In this document: piece by piece, positions 1 through 8,461 of the stretch
Numbering within the stretch: the first letter of the stretch is position 1
How the letters are laid out: every line of letters starts with the position of its first letter
Assembly (NCBI RefSeq): GCF_028275115.1
Contig: NZ_JAQCNH010000078.1
Location: 1 to 64,000 of the forward strand
Reading direction: 5' to 3'
From: Halorientalis sp.
Lineage (GTDB): Archaea; Halobacteriota; Halobacteria; Halobacteriales; Haloarculaceae
DNA: 64,000 bases
Notes under the pieces: model-generated
Database searches by the model: none
What the model was told of the DNA's origin: nothing
The model's input: the letters and a program-made list of their open reading frames with translations, nothing else
Made by a program: the position numbers and the translations under genes

Positions 1-262
1 GTGTATCTGTGCCGACTGCTCGAAGCGAACCAGACGATATCCCCGAGTCTGCTGACGCCTGCTGGCGTCCCTGTGGCACAAACAACACCGGGACGCCGTA
101 CACGGTCGAAAATAGGGGTAACGGCCACTTGGCATGGCCAGCAGTCCACCAGTCCGACACTGTGGGACTACCCGCGCCCGAAAGGACTGGTAGTCTGCCG
201 GTTGGACTACGAACCTGAAACTCCCACCACTCGGGATTCCTCCGCCTGAAGCCGGAGGAGGA
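1..262 (+). mobile_element. Right-end scar of an IS605/TnpB-type element
   Basis: No frame encodes a recognisable protein here. The stretch ends in a short hairpin, CCTCCG/CGGAGG around 240-258, followed by GAGGATATCAAC. This is the look of right ends of haloarchaeal IS1341/IS605-type tnpB elements, where a palindrome lies just past the tnpB stop. The upstream part may be decayed tnpB 3' sequence, but no RuvC or zinc-ribbon residues can be seen. The element body, if there is one, lies to the left of the window. Confidence 0.4.
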
Positions 263-264
263 TA

Positions 265-393
265 TCAACCGTTTCCTTTCCCCTCGTTCATCCCCTTTTT
301 GAGCGCCGTGGCTGTCCGGCGGAAAAACAAGTAGACGAGGAAGACGAAGCCGAGCATAACGGCGACCATCCCCCAGAGTACGAGTTCGGCCAT
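265..393 (-). CDS. Small single-pass membrane protein (42 aa)
   Basis: The protein begins MAELVLWGMVAVML, has one hydrophobic helix (about residues 3-23), then a basic and polar tail (RRTATALKKGMNEGKG). The ATG at 393 is preferred over an upstream in-frame ATG because an A/T-rich TATA-like stretch (about 412-422 on the minus strand) sits about 26 bp upstream, as expected for a leaderless haloarchaeal message. Such micro-proteins are common in haloarchaea. No function can be assigned. Confidence 0.6.
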   Translation of the reverse strand: MAELVLWGMVAVMLGFVFLVYLFFRRTATALKKGMNEGKGNG

Positions 394-492
394 ATTCCGA
401 GGTGACTCCCGGGGGCAAAAATCCTTTTCCTCGGCCCGTCTCCGGCAGGACGTAACAAAGTTGATACCGGTCGCTATCATAGCCGGCGAACA

Positions 493-1326
493 ATGTCGCT
501 GTTGCCCTCCGAACCCGACACGTCCGCGGCCGAGGAGGCCGGGCCGCGCGTCATCGGCGTCGACTCAGAGGACGCCGACGACGTGCTGTCGGCACTGACC
601 TCCGAGACGGCCCGGCTCGTCCTGTCGGAGCTTCACGACGAACCCGCCCCGCCCGCCGCCCTCTCCGAGCGGGTCGACACCTCCCTCCAGAACGTCCAGT
701 ACCACCTCAACAATCTGGAAGACGCCGGTGCTATCGAGGTGATCGACACGATTTACTCCGAGAAGGGTCGCGAAATGAACGTCTACGCCCCCGCGGACCG
801 TCCGCTGGTCATCATGGCCGGTGGTGACGACGACGACAAGTCCACACTCCGGACCGCCCTGTCGCGCTTTCTCGGCAGCCTCGGGCTCATCGGCATCGCC
901 AGCCTCGCGATTCAGGCGGCCGTCGGTACCGGTGGCTTCCTGAACCCGACCGGAAGTCGGTCGCCAGGTGGTGCCGACTCCGGCGGTGCGCCAGCCGCGG
1001 GCAACGAAACCGCGACGCCGACGCCGGAACCGGAACCGGAACCGGAGGAGTCCCCACCAGCCGACGACGGCGGTGGCGGCATGGAAGTGGCAGACGTGAC
1101 GGGCAGCAACGCCACCGACGCACCCGTAGAGGCCCGACCCGAGGCCACCGAGGGCGGGACCGCCGACGTCGCCACCGAGGCTGCACGGACGGCGACCGAG
1201 ACGGCAACGTCGGGGGCCAGCGACGCCGTGGCCGGCGCGCTCTCGCTCCCGCCGGGACTCCTCTTTTTTCTCGGCGGGCTGACCGCACTGGCCGTCGTGG
1301 CCGGCGTCCGGTCCCTCACGGACTGA
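493..1326 (+). CDS. Membrane-anchored winged-helix (ArsR-like) regulator
   Basis: A 277-aa protein. Residues about 30-100 form a winged-helix HTH of the ArsR type (LTSETARLVLSELHDEP...LQNVQYHLNNLEDAGAI). A hydrophobic stretch follows at about 120-140, then a long Pro/Glu/Thr/Ala-rich low-complexity linker with tandem PEPEPE, and a C-terminal transmembrane helix (LPPGLLFFLGGLTALAVVAG). The layout suggests a DNA-binding domain tethered to the membrane, a recurrent haloarchaeal architecture. The signal it senses and its targets are unknown. It is divergent from the 42-aa membrane protein upstream, so the two may share a promoter region. Confidence 0.8.
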   Translation: MSLLPSEPDTSAAEEAGPRVIGVDSEDADDVLSALTSETARLVLSELHDEPAPPAALSERVDTSLQNVQYHLNNLEDAGAIEVIDTIYSEKGREMNVYAPADRPLVIMAGGDDDDKSTLRTALSRFLGSLGLIGIASLAIQAAVGTGGFLNPTGSRSPGGADSGGAPAAGNETATPTPEPEPEPEESPPADDGGGGMEVADVTGSNATDAPVEARPEATEGGTADVATEAARTATETATSGASDAVAGALSLPPGLLFFLGGLTALAVVAGVRSLTD

Positions 1327-1508
1327 TCCGGCCGCACCCTCCCGGTTTCTCCGTATCTAAAACGACTGTTTGAGTTTCCGCTGGCCCTAATCGTACAGGG
1401 AGTCTACGATTCGATGCGCCTGCTCGCTCCGGCCCTCCCGACGAGACCGTGTTCGCCTCCGACTCGGCTCCGAAGCCCTCCGGACTCCCCTCGGGCGCGC
1501 CCGCCCAA

Positions 1509-2012
1509 CTATATCCTAAACTCCTCGAACACAGTGCCGTCCGGGTCGATTAGTCGGCCCCCGATGGCGTCCCCGTTGTGCTCCAGTTCCGCGTGCGCCG
1601 ACCGGTGTCGGCGGGGTTGGGCGTGACTGCCGGGATTCAGCAGCGTCACGCCGTCGCCCTCGTGGACGCCGGGCCGGTGGGAGTGACCGAAGACCACGAG
1701 GTCGGCGGCTTCCTGCCGGCCTAACAGTGAGAGGGTGGTTTCGGTGTGTTCGTGACCGTGGACGACGACTAACCGGATTCCTGCGTGTTCGACGACGCGC
1801 TTGGCCGGCAAACGGTTCCGGACGGCGGGCCGGTCGTTGTTGCCGATGACGCCGTACAATCGTCTGGCCTCGGACTGGAAGGCGTCGAGTACCGACTCGG
1901 TCGTGAAGTCCCCTGCGTGGACGACAGCGTCGGCCTCACGGACGGCCTCGCGGGTTCGGCCGGAGAGCCGGTGGGTCCCGGTGCCGTGTGTGTCGGAGAC
2001 GACGGTAAGCAT
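1509..2012 (-). CDS. YfcE/MJ0936-type metallophosphoesterase
   Basis: A 167-aa calcineurin-like phosphoesterase. The metal-binding motifs are in order: SDTHG (residues 6-10), HAGDF (about 32-36), GNND (about 57-60), VVHGHEH (about 83-89) and FGHSHRP (about 108-114). The family hydrolyses phosphodiesters with two divalent metals; the physiological substrate of archaeal members is mostly unknown. Length and motif spacing match the small single-domain class. It ends against a gene-free stretch at 1327-1508 in which I see nothing recognisable, and is divergent from the cation efflux gene. Confidence 0.85.
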   Translation of the reverse strand: MLTVVSDTHGTGTHRLSGRTREAVREADAVVHAGDFTTESVLDAFQSEARRLYGVIGNNDRPAVRNRLPAKRVVEHAGIRLVVVHGHEHTETTLSLLGRQEAADLVVFGHSHRPGVHEGDGVTLLNPGSHAQPRRHRSAHAELEHNGDAIGGRLIDPDGTVFEEFRI

Positions 2013-2115
2013 ACGGTTGGTACGACGGGGCTGGGTAAACCTCCGACGGATTCGGTGGCGAGACGGACTGGTTGTTCCAGAACAGCTTTGGGTCTACCGG
2101 GGGAGCCACCCCGTA

Positions 2116-3072
2116 ATGGCAGGGAACAGCAAGGGGGTCGTCATCGCGGCGCTGATCGCAAACGGGGCCATCGCGATCATGAAGTTCGTGGGGTATCTGC
2201 TGACGCTCAGCCCGGCGATGCTCTCCGAGACGTACCACTCCATCTCGGACACGGGCAACCAGGTGTTCCTGCTGATCGGTATCCGCTACGGTGCACAGGA
2301 GGCCGACCGACGCCACCCCTTCGGCTACGGGAAGGCCCAGTTTTTCTACAGCTTCCTCGTCTCCGTCCTGCTCTTCGGCATCGCGGGCTGGGAGTCGGCC
2401 AAACACGGCTACGACGCCCTGGCACACGGGACCCACGAGTCGGCCCGCCAGCCGACGGTCCCCTTCACCGACATCACCCTCTCGTTTCCGCCCGTCTATA
2501 TCAACTACGCCGTCCTGATTGGGGCCATCGTCTTCGAGACCTACGCGTTCTACAAGGCCCGGGCGGAACTCAAACGCCAGATCGACACACACGACTGGAG
2601 CGGCTACCGCGAGGCGTTCCGGAAGACCTCCGACGTGACCACCCTCACGGCGTTCACCGAAGACTTCATCGCGCTCGCGGGCGCAGGAATCGCGCTGTTC
2701 GGCATCTATCTCTCCAGAGTCACCGACAACCCGGTCTTCGACGCGGCCTCGGCGCTCATCATCGGGCTCATGCTGATGGGCTTTGCCATCGCGCTGGCCT
2801 GGGAGAACAAACGGCTCCTGCTCGGCGAGAGCATGCCACACGAGGACGAACGCGAGCTACGGAACGTAGTCGCCGGCTGGAACGGCGTCGACGAACTCGT
2901 CGGCTTCCGCACCGTGTACTTCGGCCCGGGCGAGGTGCTGGTTGCCACCGAGGTGGCTTTCGCCGACGACCTCACCGCCGACGTGCGCCCCGACGTGATC
3001 GACGACATTGAGGCCGCCATCCGCGAGGCCAAACCCCACGTCAACCGGATCTACGTCGAGCCGGTCGACTGA
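2116..3072 (+). CDS. Cation diffusion facilitator (CDF) metal transporter
   Basis: A 318-aa membrane protein. The N-terminus has several transmembrane helices, and the CDF signature begins in the second helix region (LSPAMLSETYHSISDTGNQ, about residues 30-50), followed by HPFGYGKAQFFYSFL. The C-terminal cytosolic domain (about 230-318) has the usual ferredoxin-like fold pattern ending VNRIYVEPVD. CDF proteins export Zn, Fe, Mn, Cd or Co by proton antiport. The metal-site residues in helix 2 read E-T-Y-H-S-I-S-D rather than the classical HxxxD pair, so specificity is not clear. The ATG at 2116 is chosen because the hydrophobic N-terminus begins there. Confidence 0.85.
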   Translation: MAGNSKGVVIAALIANGAIAIMKFVGYLLTLSPAMLSETYHSISDTGNQVFLLIGIRYGAQEADRRHPFGYGKAQFFYSFLVSVLLFGIAGWESAKHGYDALAHGTHESARQPTVPFTDITLSFPPVYINYAVLIGAIVFETYAFYKARAELKRQIDTHDWSGYREAFRKTSDVTTLTAFTEDFIALAGAGIALFGIYLSRVTDNPVFDAASALIIGLMLMGFAIALAWENKRLLLGESMPHEDERELRNVVAGWNGVDELVGFRTVYFGPGEVLVATEVAFADDLTADVRPDVIDDIEAAIREAKPHVNRIYVEPVD

Positions 3073-3073
3073 G

Positions 3074-4306
3074 CTACCGGAACGCCGAGTACCACGTCTC
3101 CGCGTGCATCACCGCGACGACGAGTCGGTCGGCCGTCGGATCGGAGAGGGCCGGCCGGAGTGTCTGCTCCGGCCCGCCGCCCGAGCTGTACCTGACCGGT
3201 GCGCCGCGGCTGGCGACGGCCACGTTCGCGTCCGCGTCCAGCGAGGTGTTCAGCGGCAGGTACGTCTGGAGCGACTCGTTGTAGACGAACACGGCGAGAC
3301 CCCCCTCCTCGGCCCCGTTGGGAAGCGCGGCGGGGTCGTAGCCGACCCTGACGGTCGCGTTCGAGATCTGCCCCTCGATATCCAGGTCGATCAGCGGCGA
3401 CGCCCGCGACTCGTCGACGTGGTCGCTCCCGAGTACCGCATCGTTGCGGAGGCGCTCGACGCTCGCGTCCACGTTGGTCCCCGTCACCCGAAAGCGCGTG
3501 TCGAGGTCCGCGTGGTCGACGACGGTCGTCACCGGCCCGGCCGAGTCGGTCGTCCGGAGGTCGGTCAGCCAGTCGGGCTCGTCGACCGTCGTCGCCCCGA
3601 CGTTCGAGAGGTCGAACCAGCGCGAGACGAGAAACCCCTCGGTCGGCCGCTCGCTCTCGGGTGGGATGTACTCCCCGCTCGTGTAGTTGTGGATCAGGCC
3701 GCGCTCGTCCACGACTGCTCGGCGATAGGGGAGCGTCCGGTCCGCGCTCTCGTAGTCGAGTCCGGCGGTGAGGACGTACCGTCGCTCACCGTCCTGCTGG
3801 AGCGTGTCGGTGACCGTCAGCGTCCGCGTTCCGACCAGCGCCTGCCGGCCCGTCGGCACCGCGGTCCGGTTGGGCTGGGCGACCGTCCTCGTCACCGGCC
3901 CGTCCTCGAACCGGACGTACTCGCGCCTATCGCGGGCGTACAGCGCCGTGGCCTCGCCGCGGAGTGGGTGGTACTGGAAGCGTTCGATCTCGAACAATCC
4001 GTCCTCGGCCCTGACGACCGTCGACGCACGCTCCCGTGCGCCAGAAGGCAGGCCGAAGCCCGAGCGGAACACGTAGCTCTCGTCTGCCAGTGCGGTCTCG
4101 TGGGCCCGCACGAGTGCGGCCGCCTCCATCTCCGCACCGACCGAGAGGTCTAACCCCGTCGTCTCGGTCGGTTCGCCGTCGCCGTTCGCGGGTGTCGTCG
4201 TTGGGTTCGCGTCGTCGGCCACCGGTGTCGGACCGCCAGCGCCGCCGGAACAGCCCGCCAGCGCGACCAGCGCCAGACAGCACGCGACCAGCAGTCTCCG
4301 TCCCAT
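3074..4306 (-). CDS. Secreted lipoprotein, haloarchaeal outer-leaflet type
   Basis: A 410-aa protein with a signal peptide and lipobox (LVALAGCSGG, Cys about residue 19), a Thr/Pro/Asp-rich linker, then a long beta-rich extracellular domain. Haloarchaeal genomes carry many such lipoproteins of unknown role. It converges on the CDF gene with one base between the stops. A canonical promoter with TATA box TATATAAG lies at about 4362-4371 on the minus strand, about 60 bp from the start, giving a leader of roughly 35 nt. No catalytic residues can be recognised. Confidence 0.75.
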   Translation of the reverse strand: MGRRLLVACCLALVALAGCSGGAGGPTPVADDANPTTTPANGDGEPTETTGLDLSVGAEMEAAALVRAHETALADESYVFRSGFGLPSGARERASTVVRAEDGLFEIERFQYHPLRGEATALYARDRREYVRFEDGPVTRTVAQPNRTAVPTGRQALVGTRTLTVTDTLQQDGERRYVLTAGLDYESADRTLPYRRAVVDERGLIHNYTSGEYIPPESERPTEGFLVSRWFDLSNVGATTVDEPDWLTDLRTTDSAGPVTTVVDHADLDTRFRVTGTNVDASVERLRNDAVLGSDHVDESRASPLIDLDIEGQISNATVRVGYDPAALPNGAEEGGLAVFVYNESLQTYLPLNTSLDADANVAVASRGAPVRYSSGGGPEQTLRPALSDPTADRLVVAVMHAETWYSAFR

Positions 4307-4361
4307 AGACTGTCACAACGAGCACGGGAAAATCAGTGCTGTGGGTGTACACACGTCCGCT

Positions 4362-4371
4362 TATATAGAGG
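4362..4371 (-). promoter_or_regulatory. TATA box for the 3074-4306 lipoprotein gene
   Basis: On the minus strand the sequence reads CTCTATATAAGCGG, a near-consensus archaeal TATA element. It lies inside the 3' end of the decayed lipoprotein relic, so the relic's stop codon (TATATAA) forms part of this promoter. Confidence 0.6.
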
Positions 4372-4745
4372 ACGTGCCGTTTTCGTCGGACCCGTCGACG
4401 AACACCGTACCCGACTGCACTCTGACAGTCAAGAAATCCCCAGGGCACTCCTCCAGGCCACAGTTCAGTACGAATCGACTCTCTGTCATCTCGCCGTTGT
4501 TGTAGCCCCTCGCCGTCAACTCAGTGTCCTGTTTTATTCCGAATCGAATCTGGTCTCCACTCTGGCATCGGATACCGACTCCGGCGGTAGCGTCACGTTC
4601 CGTTCGAACACGCTCAACTCGTCGTTCACAAGCACGACACGGACTTCTTCGGTTGTGTTGCGGCTATATCGCGGCTTCGTCGCCCGAGACAACCGCCTGC
4701 GAAAACTGCAAATCCGAGTAACGACCCCTTCTCGATGAACCCTCC
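4365..4745 (-). pseudogene. Decayed lipoprotein gene with two frameshifts
   Basis: On the minus strand three frames read as one protein. First comes a lipobox signal peptide (SLLGFAVFAGGCLG, about 4712-4671). After a shift comes RNTTEEVRVVLVNDELSVFE and VTLPPESVSDARVETRF (about 4660-4530). After a second shift comes IKQDTELTARGYNNGE through CGLEECPGDFLTVRVQSGT (about 4535-4365) to a stop. Each piece has the style of a small secreted haloarchaeal lipoprotein. No intact start is visible, although a GGAGG lies at about 4741. It is a relic, or a gene damaged by sequence errors. It sits next to an intact lipoprotein gene. Confidence 0.55.
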
Positions 4746-4858
4746 TGTATCATCTGCTCTTACTGGACAACGTCGGACAGGAAATTACTGCTCTTTTTTT
4801 GCCGCGACCTCGCTGTGGACGGCGAGACTTTTTATTTGGGAGCGAACAAAGAACGCGT

Positions 4859-7060
4859 GTGTCGAGCGACGGAGACGCGGCCGGTTACACGCGATTTTTT
4901 CCATACGGCGAGCCATACGACCACCAGCGTGACGCGATGGACCGCATCCACGACGCGCTGGGCGAGGGATCCGACGTGCTGTTCGAGGGGGCGACCGGGA
5001 CGGGCAAGACCCTGGCCGCGCTGGTGCCGGCCCTGGAGTACGCCCGCGAGGCAGACAAGACGGTCGTCATCACGACGAACGTCCACCAGCAGATGCGCCA
5101 GTTCGTCCAGGAGGCCCGCGCCATCACAGAGCAGGAGTCGATTCGCGCGGTCGTCTTCCGGGGGAAGGGGTCGATGTGTCACATCGACGTGGGCTACGAG
5201 GAGTGTCAGGCCCTGCGGGACACAACCCACGAGATCGTCGAGAAAGAACAGGATCTCGCGGAACTGAACGAACGGGAGTCGACGCTCCTGGAGGACAGTC
5301 AGGCCGGGAGCGAGGAGGCCGCTGAGGCCCGCGGAGCGGTGCTGGAGGAACTCGACGCCGTCGAGGACGAACTCGAGGACCTGCGCGAGAACGGCAACAC
5401 CTGCGACTACTACTACCAGAACCTCACCGGCGACACCGACGCCTTCTACGAGTGGCTGTTCGCGGACGTTCGCGACCCCGACGACATCTACGAGTACGCC
5501 GAGATGGAGGGGCTCTGTGGCTACGAACTCCTCAAAGAGGGGATGGAGGGCGTCGACCTCGTCGTCTGCAACTACCACCACCTGCTTGACCCGGACATCC
5601 GTGAACACTTCTTCCGGTGGCTCGGTCGGGACCCGGAGGACGTGATCACGGTCTTCGACGAGGCCCACAACGTTGAGGACGCGGCCCGGGACCACGCGAC
5701 CCGGACGCTCACGGAGACCACGCTGGACAGCGCACTGGACGAACTCGCCGAACGGGACGACCCGGCGGCCGAGGCCGCGGTGAACGTCGTCCGGGCGTTC
5801 CGGTCGGCGCTGGCCGAAACCTACGACGACGCGCTCGATTTCGGCGAGCGCGAGCGCATCGAGGAGAACTGGGAGGACTGCTCCATCACCAACGAGGACG
5901 GCCGGGACGACCTGACGATCAACTTCCTCCGGGCGTACACCGGGCCGGGCTACGGTGTCGACCTCCAGGCCGCGCTCACGTTCGGCCGCGCTCTCGACCA
6001 GAAGTACGAGGAGGCGTACAAGAACGGCGAGGCCAGTACACGACAGGAGTGTCAGACCCTCCAGGCCGTACGGTTCGTCCAGACGTGGATGGACGAGGGC
6101 GACACGCAGGGCCACTACCCGGTCGTGAGCGTCCGCCGGGACGAGGGACGCGGCGATGTGTACGGCCGGGCCGAACTCTACCGATGCATTCCACAGGAGG
6201 TGACCCGCTCGCTGTTCGACGAACTTCACGCGAGCGTCCTGATGAGCGCGACGTTGCGCCCTTTTCCGGTCACCGAGGACGTGCTGGGACTCGACGACCC
6301 CGAGACGATGGCCTACGGCGCGCAGTTCCCCAAGGAGCGCCGGCGCACCTACGCCGTCGAGGCACCGGCGCTTTTCTCGAGCGAGCGCGACGATCCGAGG
6401 GTTCAGGACACCGTGACGGGCGTGCTGGAGGACGCAGTCGAGTTCACACCGGGTAACACGCTGGCTTTCCTCCCGAGTTACAGTGAGGCCGAACGCTACC
6501 ACGACCGAGTCCGGACCGACGCCGAGCGGTATCTGGACAGACCCGCGACGAGCGCCAGGGAACTCCGTGAGGAGTTCACCGACAGCAAAAACGCCATCCT
6601 GTTCACCTCGCTATGGGGCACCCTTACCGAGGGGGTGAGTTTCGACGACGGCGACGCCCGGACGGCAGTCGTCGTCGGCGTCCCGTACCCGCACCTGGAC
6701 GACCGGCTGGACGCGGTTCAGGAGGCGTACGACGAGACGTTCGGCGACGACGGTGGCGAGTGGAACGGGACCGAGGACGCGGGTTGGGCCTACGCCGTCG
6801 AGATTCCGACCGTTCGCAAAACCCGGCAGGCACTGGGACGGGTAGTGCGCTCGCCGGCGGACTTCGGGACGCGGGTGCTGGTGGACAAACGGTACACGCA
6901 ACTCGGCGAACAGGAACTGGGCAACTACACGGTCCGGGAGAGCTTCCCGCCGGAGGAACGGGCGGAGATGATCGACATCGCCCCCGAGAAGCTGAAGTTC
7001 GCGATGCTGAACTTCTACGGCGATATGGACGCCTGGGACGGCACGCCACCGAACCCGTGA
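4859..7060 (+). CDS. XPD/Rad3-type Fe-S DNA helicase
   Basis: A 733-aa superfamily 2 helicase. Walker A is ATGTGKT near residue 43 and the DEAH box is VFDEAHN near residue 268. Between them lie four cysteines that should bind a 4Fe-4S cluster (GSMCHIDVGYEEC, then NTCDYYYQN and GLCGYELL), plus a coiled-coil-rich arch region. C-terminal motifs include SLWGTLTEGVSF and QALGRVVRSPADFG. XPD-family enzymes unwind DNA 5'-3' in repair. The GTG at 4859 is chosen because a TATA stretch (CTTTTTATTTGGG, about 4826-4838) lies about 26 bp upstream, giving a leaderless transcript. A second, shorter XPD relative is at 26612-28342. Confidence 0.9.
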   Translation: MSSDGDAAGYTRFFPYGEPYDHQRDAMDRIHDALGEGSDVLFEGATGTGKTLAALVPALEYAREADKTVVITTNVHQQMRQFVQEARAITEQESIRAVVFRGKGSMCHIDVGYEECQALRDTTHEIVEKEQDLAELNERESTLLEDSQAGSEEAAEARGAVLEELDAVEDELEDLRENGNTCDYYYQNLTGDTDAFYEWLFADVRDPDDIYEYAEMEGLCGYELLKEGMEGVDLVVCNYHHLLDPDIREHFFRWLGRDPEDVITVFDEAHNVEDAARDHATRTLTETTLDSALDELAERDDPAAEAAVNVVRAFRSALAETYDDALDFGERERIEENWEDCSITNEDGRDDLTINFLRAYTGPGYGVDLQAALTFGRALDQKYEEAYKNGEASTRQECQTLQAVRFVQTWMDEGDTQGHYPVVSVRRDEGRGDVYGRAELYRCIPQEVTRSLFDELHASVLMSATLRPFPVTEDVLGLDDPETMAYGAQFPKERRRTYAVEAPALFSSERDDPRVQDTVTGVLEDAVEFTPGNTLAFLPSYSEAERYHDRVRTDAERYLDRPATSARELREEFTDSKNAILFTSLWGTLTEGVSFDDGDARTAVVVGVPYPHLDDRLDAVQEAYDETFGDDGGEWNGTEDAGWAYAVEIPTVRKTRQALGRVVRSPADFGTRVLVDKRYTQLGEQELGNYTVRESFPPEERAEMIDIAPEKLKFAMLNFYGDMDAWDGTPPNP

Positions 7061-7063
7061 GCG

Positions 7064-7600
7064 TCAGGCCGGAAGCGCAACACTGCTGACCTGCTTGATT
7101 CGCTCGGAGTCCCAGAAAACGAGTTCGTCGACGGCCCACTCCGTTGTGTCGATCTCTCGCTCGGCCATGCGCTGGGCGGCCGACAGATCCCCGCCGCGAG
7201 CGATAGTGACGTGGGGGCTGTAGCCGTCGCCTTCGATGTCGTCGACGGGTTCGAACTCCTCACAGAGGCCAGTGTGGAGTTCCCGGAGGGCGGCGCTCTC
7301 GACGGCCAGGTGAATAACGGGTGAACTGCCGACGGGAGCCCGCTCGAACACCTCGATACCGGTGATCCGGACGTCGAACGGGGCGGTGCCGGCGAGGACT
7401 TCCCGGGTTCGCGCTTCGAGACGGGGGTAGTCGCTGGGACCGTCGCCGCCGAGGCGTTTGACGCCGAGGGTGTGACGGCCGCGTGACCGGACACGTGCGG
7501 TCGGGAGTTCCGTCGCCAACCGACTCGCGAGGGCGGCGACCGACGACGGGACCGGAACGTTCAGACTGTACACGCCTTGTTTCGACCACGACTCCGGCAA
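7064..7600 (-). CDS. 2H phosphoesterase (2'-5' RNA ligase/cyclic phosphodiesterase family)
   Basis: A 178-aa protein with the paired histidine motifs of the 2H superfamily: HTLGVKR (about residues 43-49) and SPHVTIAR (about 127-134). Family members open 2',3'-cyclic phosphates on RNA ends or ligate 2'-5' tRNA halves in vitro. It converges on the helicase gene with only a few bases between the stops. The length is normal. The biological RNA substrate is not predictable from sequence. Confidence 0.8.
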   Translation of the reverse strand: MPESWSKQGVYSLNVPVPSSVAALASRLATELPTARVRSRGRHTLGVKRLGGDGPSDYPRLEARTREVLAGTAPFDVRITGIEVFERAPVGSSPVIHLAVESAALRELHTGLCEEFEPVDDIEGDGYSPHVTIARGGDLSAAQRMAEREIDTTEWAVDELVFWDSERIKQVSSVALPA

Positions 7601-7625
7601 TCAAAGAACTGCTGGTCGCGACCGG

Positions 7626-7841
7626 TCAGAAGTTCGCGATGAACAACAGCCCAGCCGATACGAATCCGAGCAGAATAAACAGGAGTGGAAACACCGGAAT
7701 CGTGACACCCCAGTACTGGGCCATGCCCTCGAAGACGACCATCAACTGGAGCAGCCCCAGTCCGAGGAAAATAAAGAGGTTTCTGACCTTCGTCGCCGTG
7801 ACCCGGCCCTCGGTGGCCGCCGTGACTCGCCCCTCACTCAT
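7626..7841 (-). CDS. Small membrane protein, two transmembrane helices
   Basis: A 71-aa protein. A soluble N-terminus with a repeated RVTA motif (GRVTAATEGRVTATKV) is followed by two hydrophobic helices (NLFIFLGLGLLQLMVVFEGM and VTIPVFPLLFILLGFVSAGL). The ATG at 7841 is preferred to one five codons upstream because TATA-like ATTTAAG (about 7863-7872, minus strand) lies about 26 bp before it, fitting a leaderless message. No function is known. Confidence 0.65.
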   Translation of the reverse strand: MSEGRVTAATEGRVTATKVRNLFIFLGLGLLQLMVVFEGMAQYWGVTIPVFPLLFILLGFVSAGLLFIANF

Positions 7842-7900
7842 GTGAGTAGTGTTCATCGGTTTTCGCTTAAATCCAATGGTCCGACAGTCGACACGGACGG

Positions 7901-8083
7901 TCAGATGCGGTCGAGGAAGTAGCGGGCGATGAGCGCGACGACGAGTAGTGCGAGGACGGGGGCGGCCAGACCGACGACGAAGCCGACGACCGCTTCGAGG
8001 AGTTCGACGACGAGTAAGACGACCACCAGCACCAGCACGACTTTGAGCAGGTCGTCGGTGTCGAGCGCGCCGCGACAGTTCAT
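7901..8083 (-). CDS. Small hydrophobic membrane protein (60 aa)
   Basis: It begins MNCRGALDTDDLLK and then has about 45 almost wholly hydrophobic residues forming two helices, ending RYFLDRI. It resembles a family of short haloarchaeal membrane proteins of unknown function. The start at 8083 avoids an upstream extension that has no promoter of its own. It is co-oriented with the 71-aa membrane protein downstream. Confidence 0.55.
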   Translation of the reverse strand: MNCRGALDTDDLLKVVLVLVVVLLVVELLEAVVGFVVGLAAPVLALLVVALIARYFLDRI

Positions 8084-8209
8084 GCTCACTGGTGTGACCG
8101 GCGGAAGGAAATGGATTGTGGCCGTCACGGCGTGGACGTGGCGTGTGACCCCCCGCGACCACTACCCGAGGTGTGTCATCGCACGCCACGGAGTCCGAAT
8201 CTCGGAAGG

Positions 8210-8217
8210 TTTTAATA
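8210..8217 (+). promoter_or_regulatory. TATA box of the argG leader transcript
   Basis: TTTTAATA is centred about 28 bp before the ATG at 8242, so transcription should begin at or next to that ATG. This places 250 nt of transcribed leader before argG. There is no other convincing TATA box between here and argG. Confidence 0.65.
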
Positions 8218-8241
8218 CGAATCCGCGGTAGTAGCAGGTAC

Positions 8242-8391
8242 ATGACACAGACCTACGGTACCGGCCCGCTGCCGAGCGAGGCCGGAGGGTCTGTCCACAT
8301 TCTCCCACAATCGCGAGAGCACCAGCCGTCGGCTGGTGACACGTCTGAACGTCGGGCACTCCGACGGCGTTTCCGACGACGGGGCCGTTAG
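8242..8391 (+). CDS. Arginine-rich leader peptide ORF upstream of argG
   Basis: A 49-codon ORF starting MTQTYGTGPLPSE and ending SERRALRRRFRRRGR. Nine of its last 13 codons are arginine, in CGT, CGG and CGA. Its ATG sits at the expected leaderless start of the argG transcript. Its stop codon lies in a small hairpin (GGGCC/GGCCC, 8382-8395) that precedes a longer one before argG. Arginine codons clustered before a hairpin, ahead of arginine genes, are the classical layout of an attenuation leader. Arginine-rich frames also arise by chance in GC-rich DNA, so translation is unproven. The peptide itself need not have a function. Confidence 0.45.
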   Translation: MTQTYGTGPLPSEAGGSVHILPQSREHQPSAGDTSERRALRRRFRRRGR

Positions 8392-8461
8392 GCCCACCTC
8401 ACTCCCACTTCATACCACGGTCGTTTCGTCTCGAACCGCCCACCGACTGGTGCTGGGCGGT
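8320..8461 (+). promoter_or_regulatory. Four-hairpin structured leader of argG (candidate attenuator)
   Basis: Four perfect hairpins follow one another: CACCAGCC/GGCTGGTG (8320-8338, loop 3), CGTCGG/CCGACG (8350-8366, loop 5), GGGCC/GGCCC (8382-8395, loop 4) and ACCGCCCA/TGGGCGGT (8435-8461, loop 11). The left arm of the first (CACCAG) can also pair with CTGGTG in the loop of the fourth, giving a possible competing fold. The first three overlap the arginine-rich ORF, so ribosome position could choose between folds. No known riboswitch class is recognised. Confidence 0.45.

Noticed and set aside
1327-1508. Possible tRNA in the gap after the HTH gene
   Set aside because: I found no acceptor-stem pairing or GGTTC-A/G-A-x-x-C T-arm in the gap. 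No tRNA could be supported elsewhere in the window either.
4832-6502. Long minus-strand frame (556 codons) opposite the helicase gene
   Set aside because: It is the antisense shadow of a strongly motif-bearing helicase. Such long antisense frames are normal in GC-rich haloarchaeal DNA, and it has no domain or promoter.
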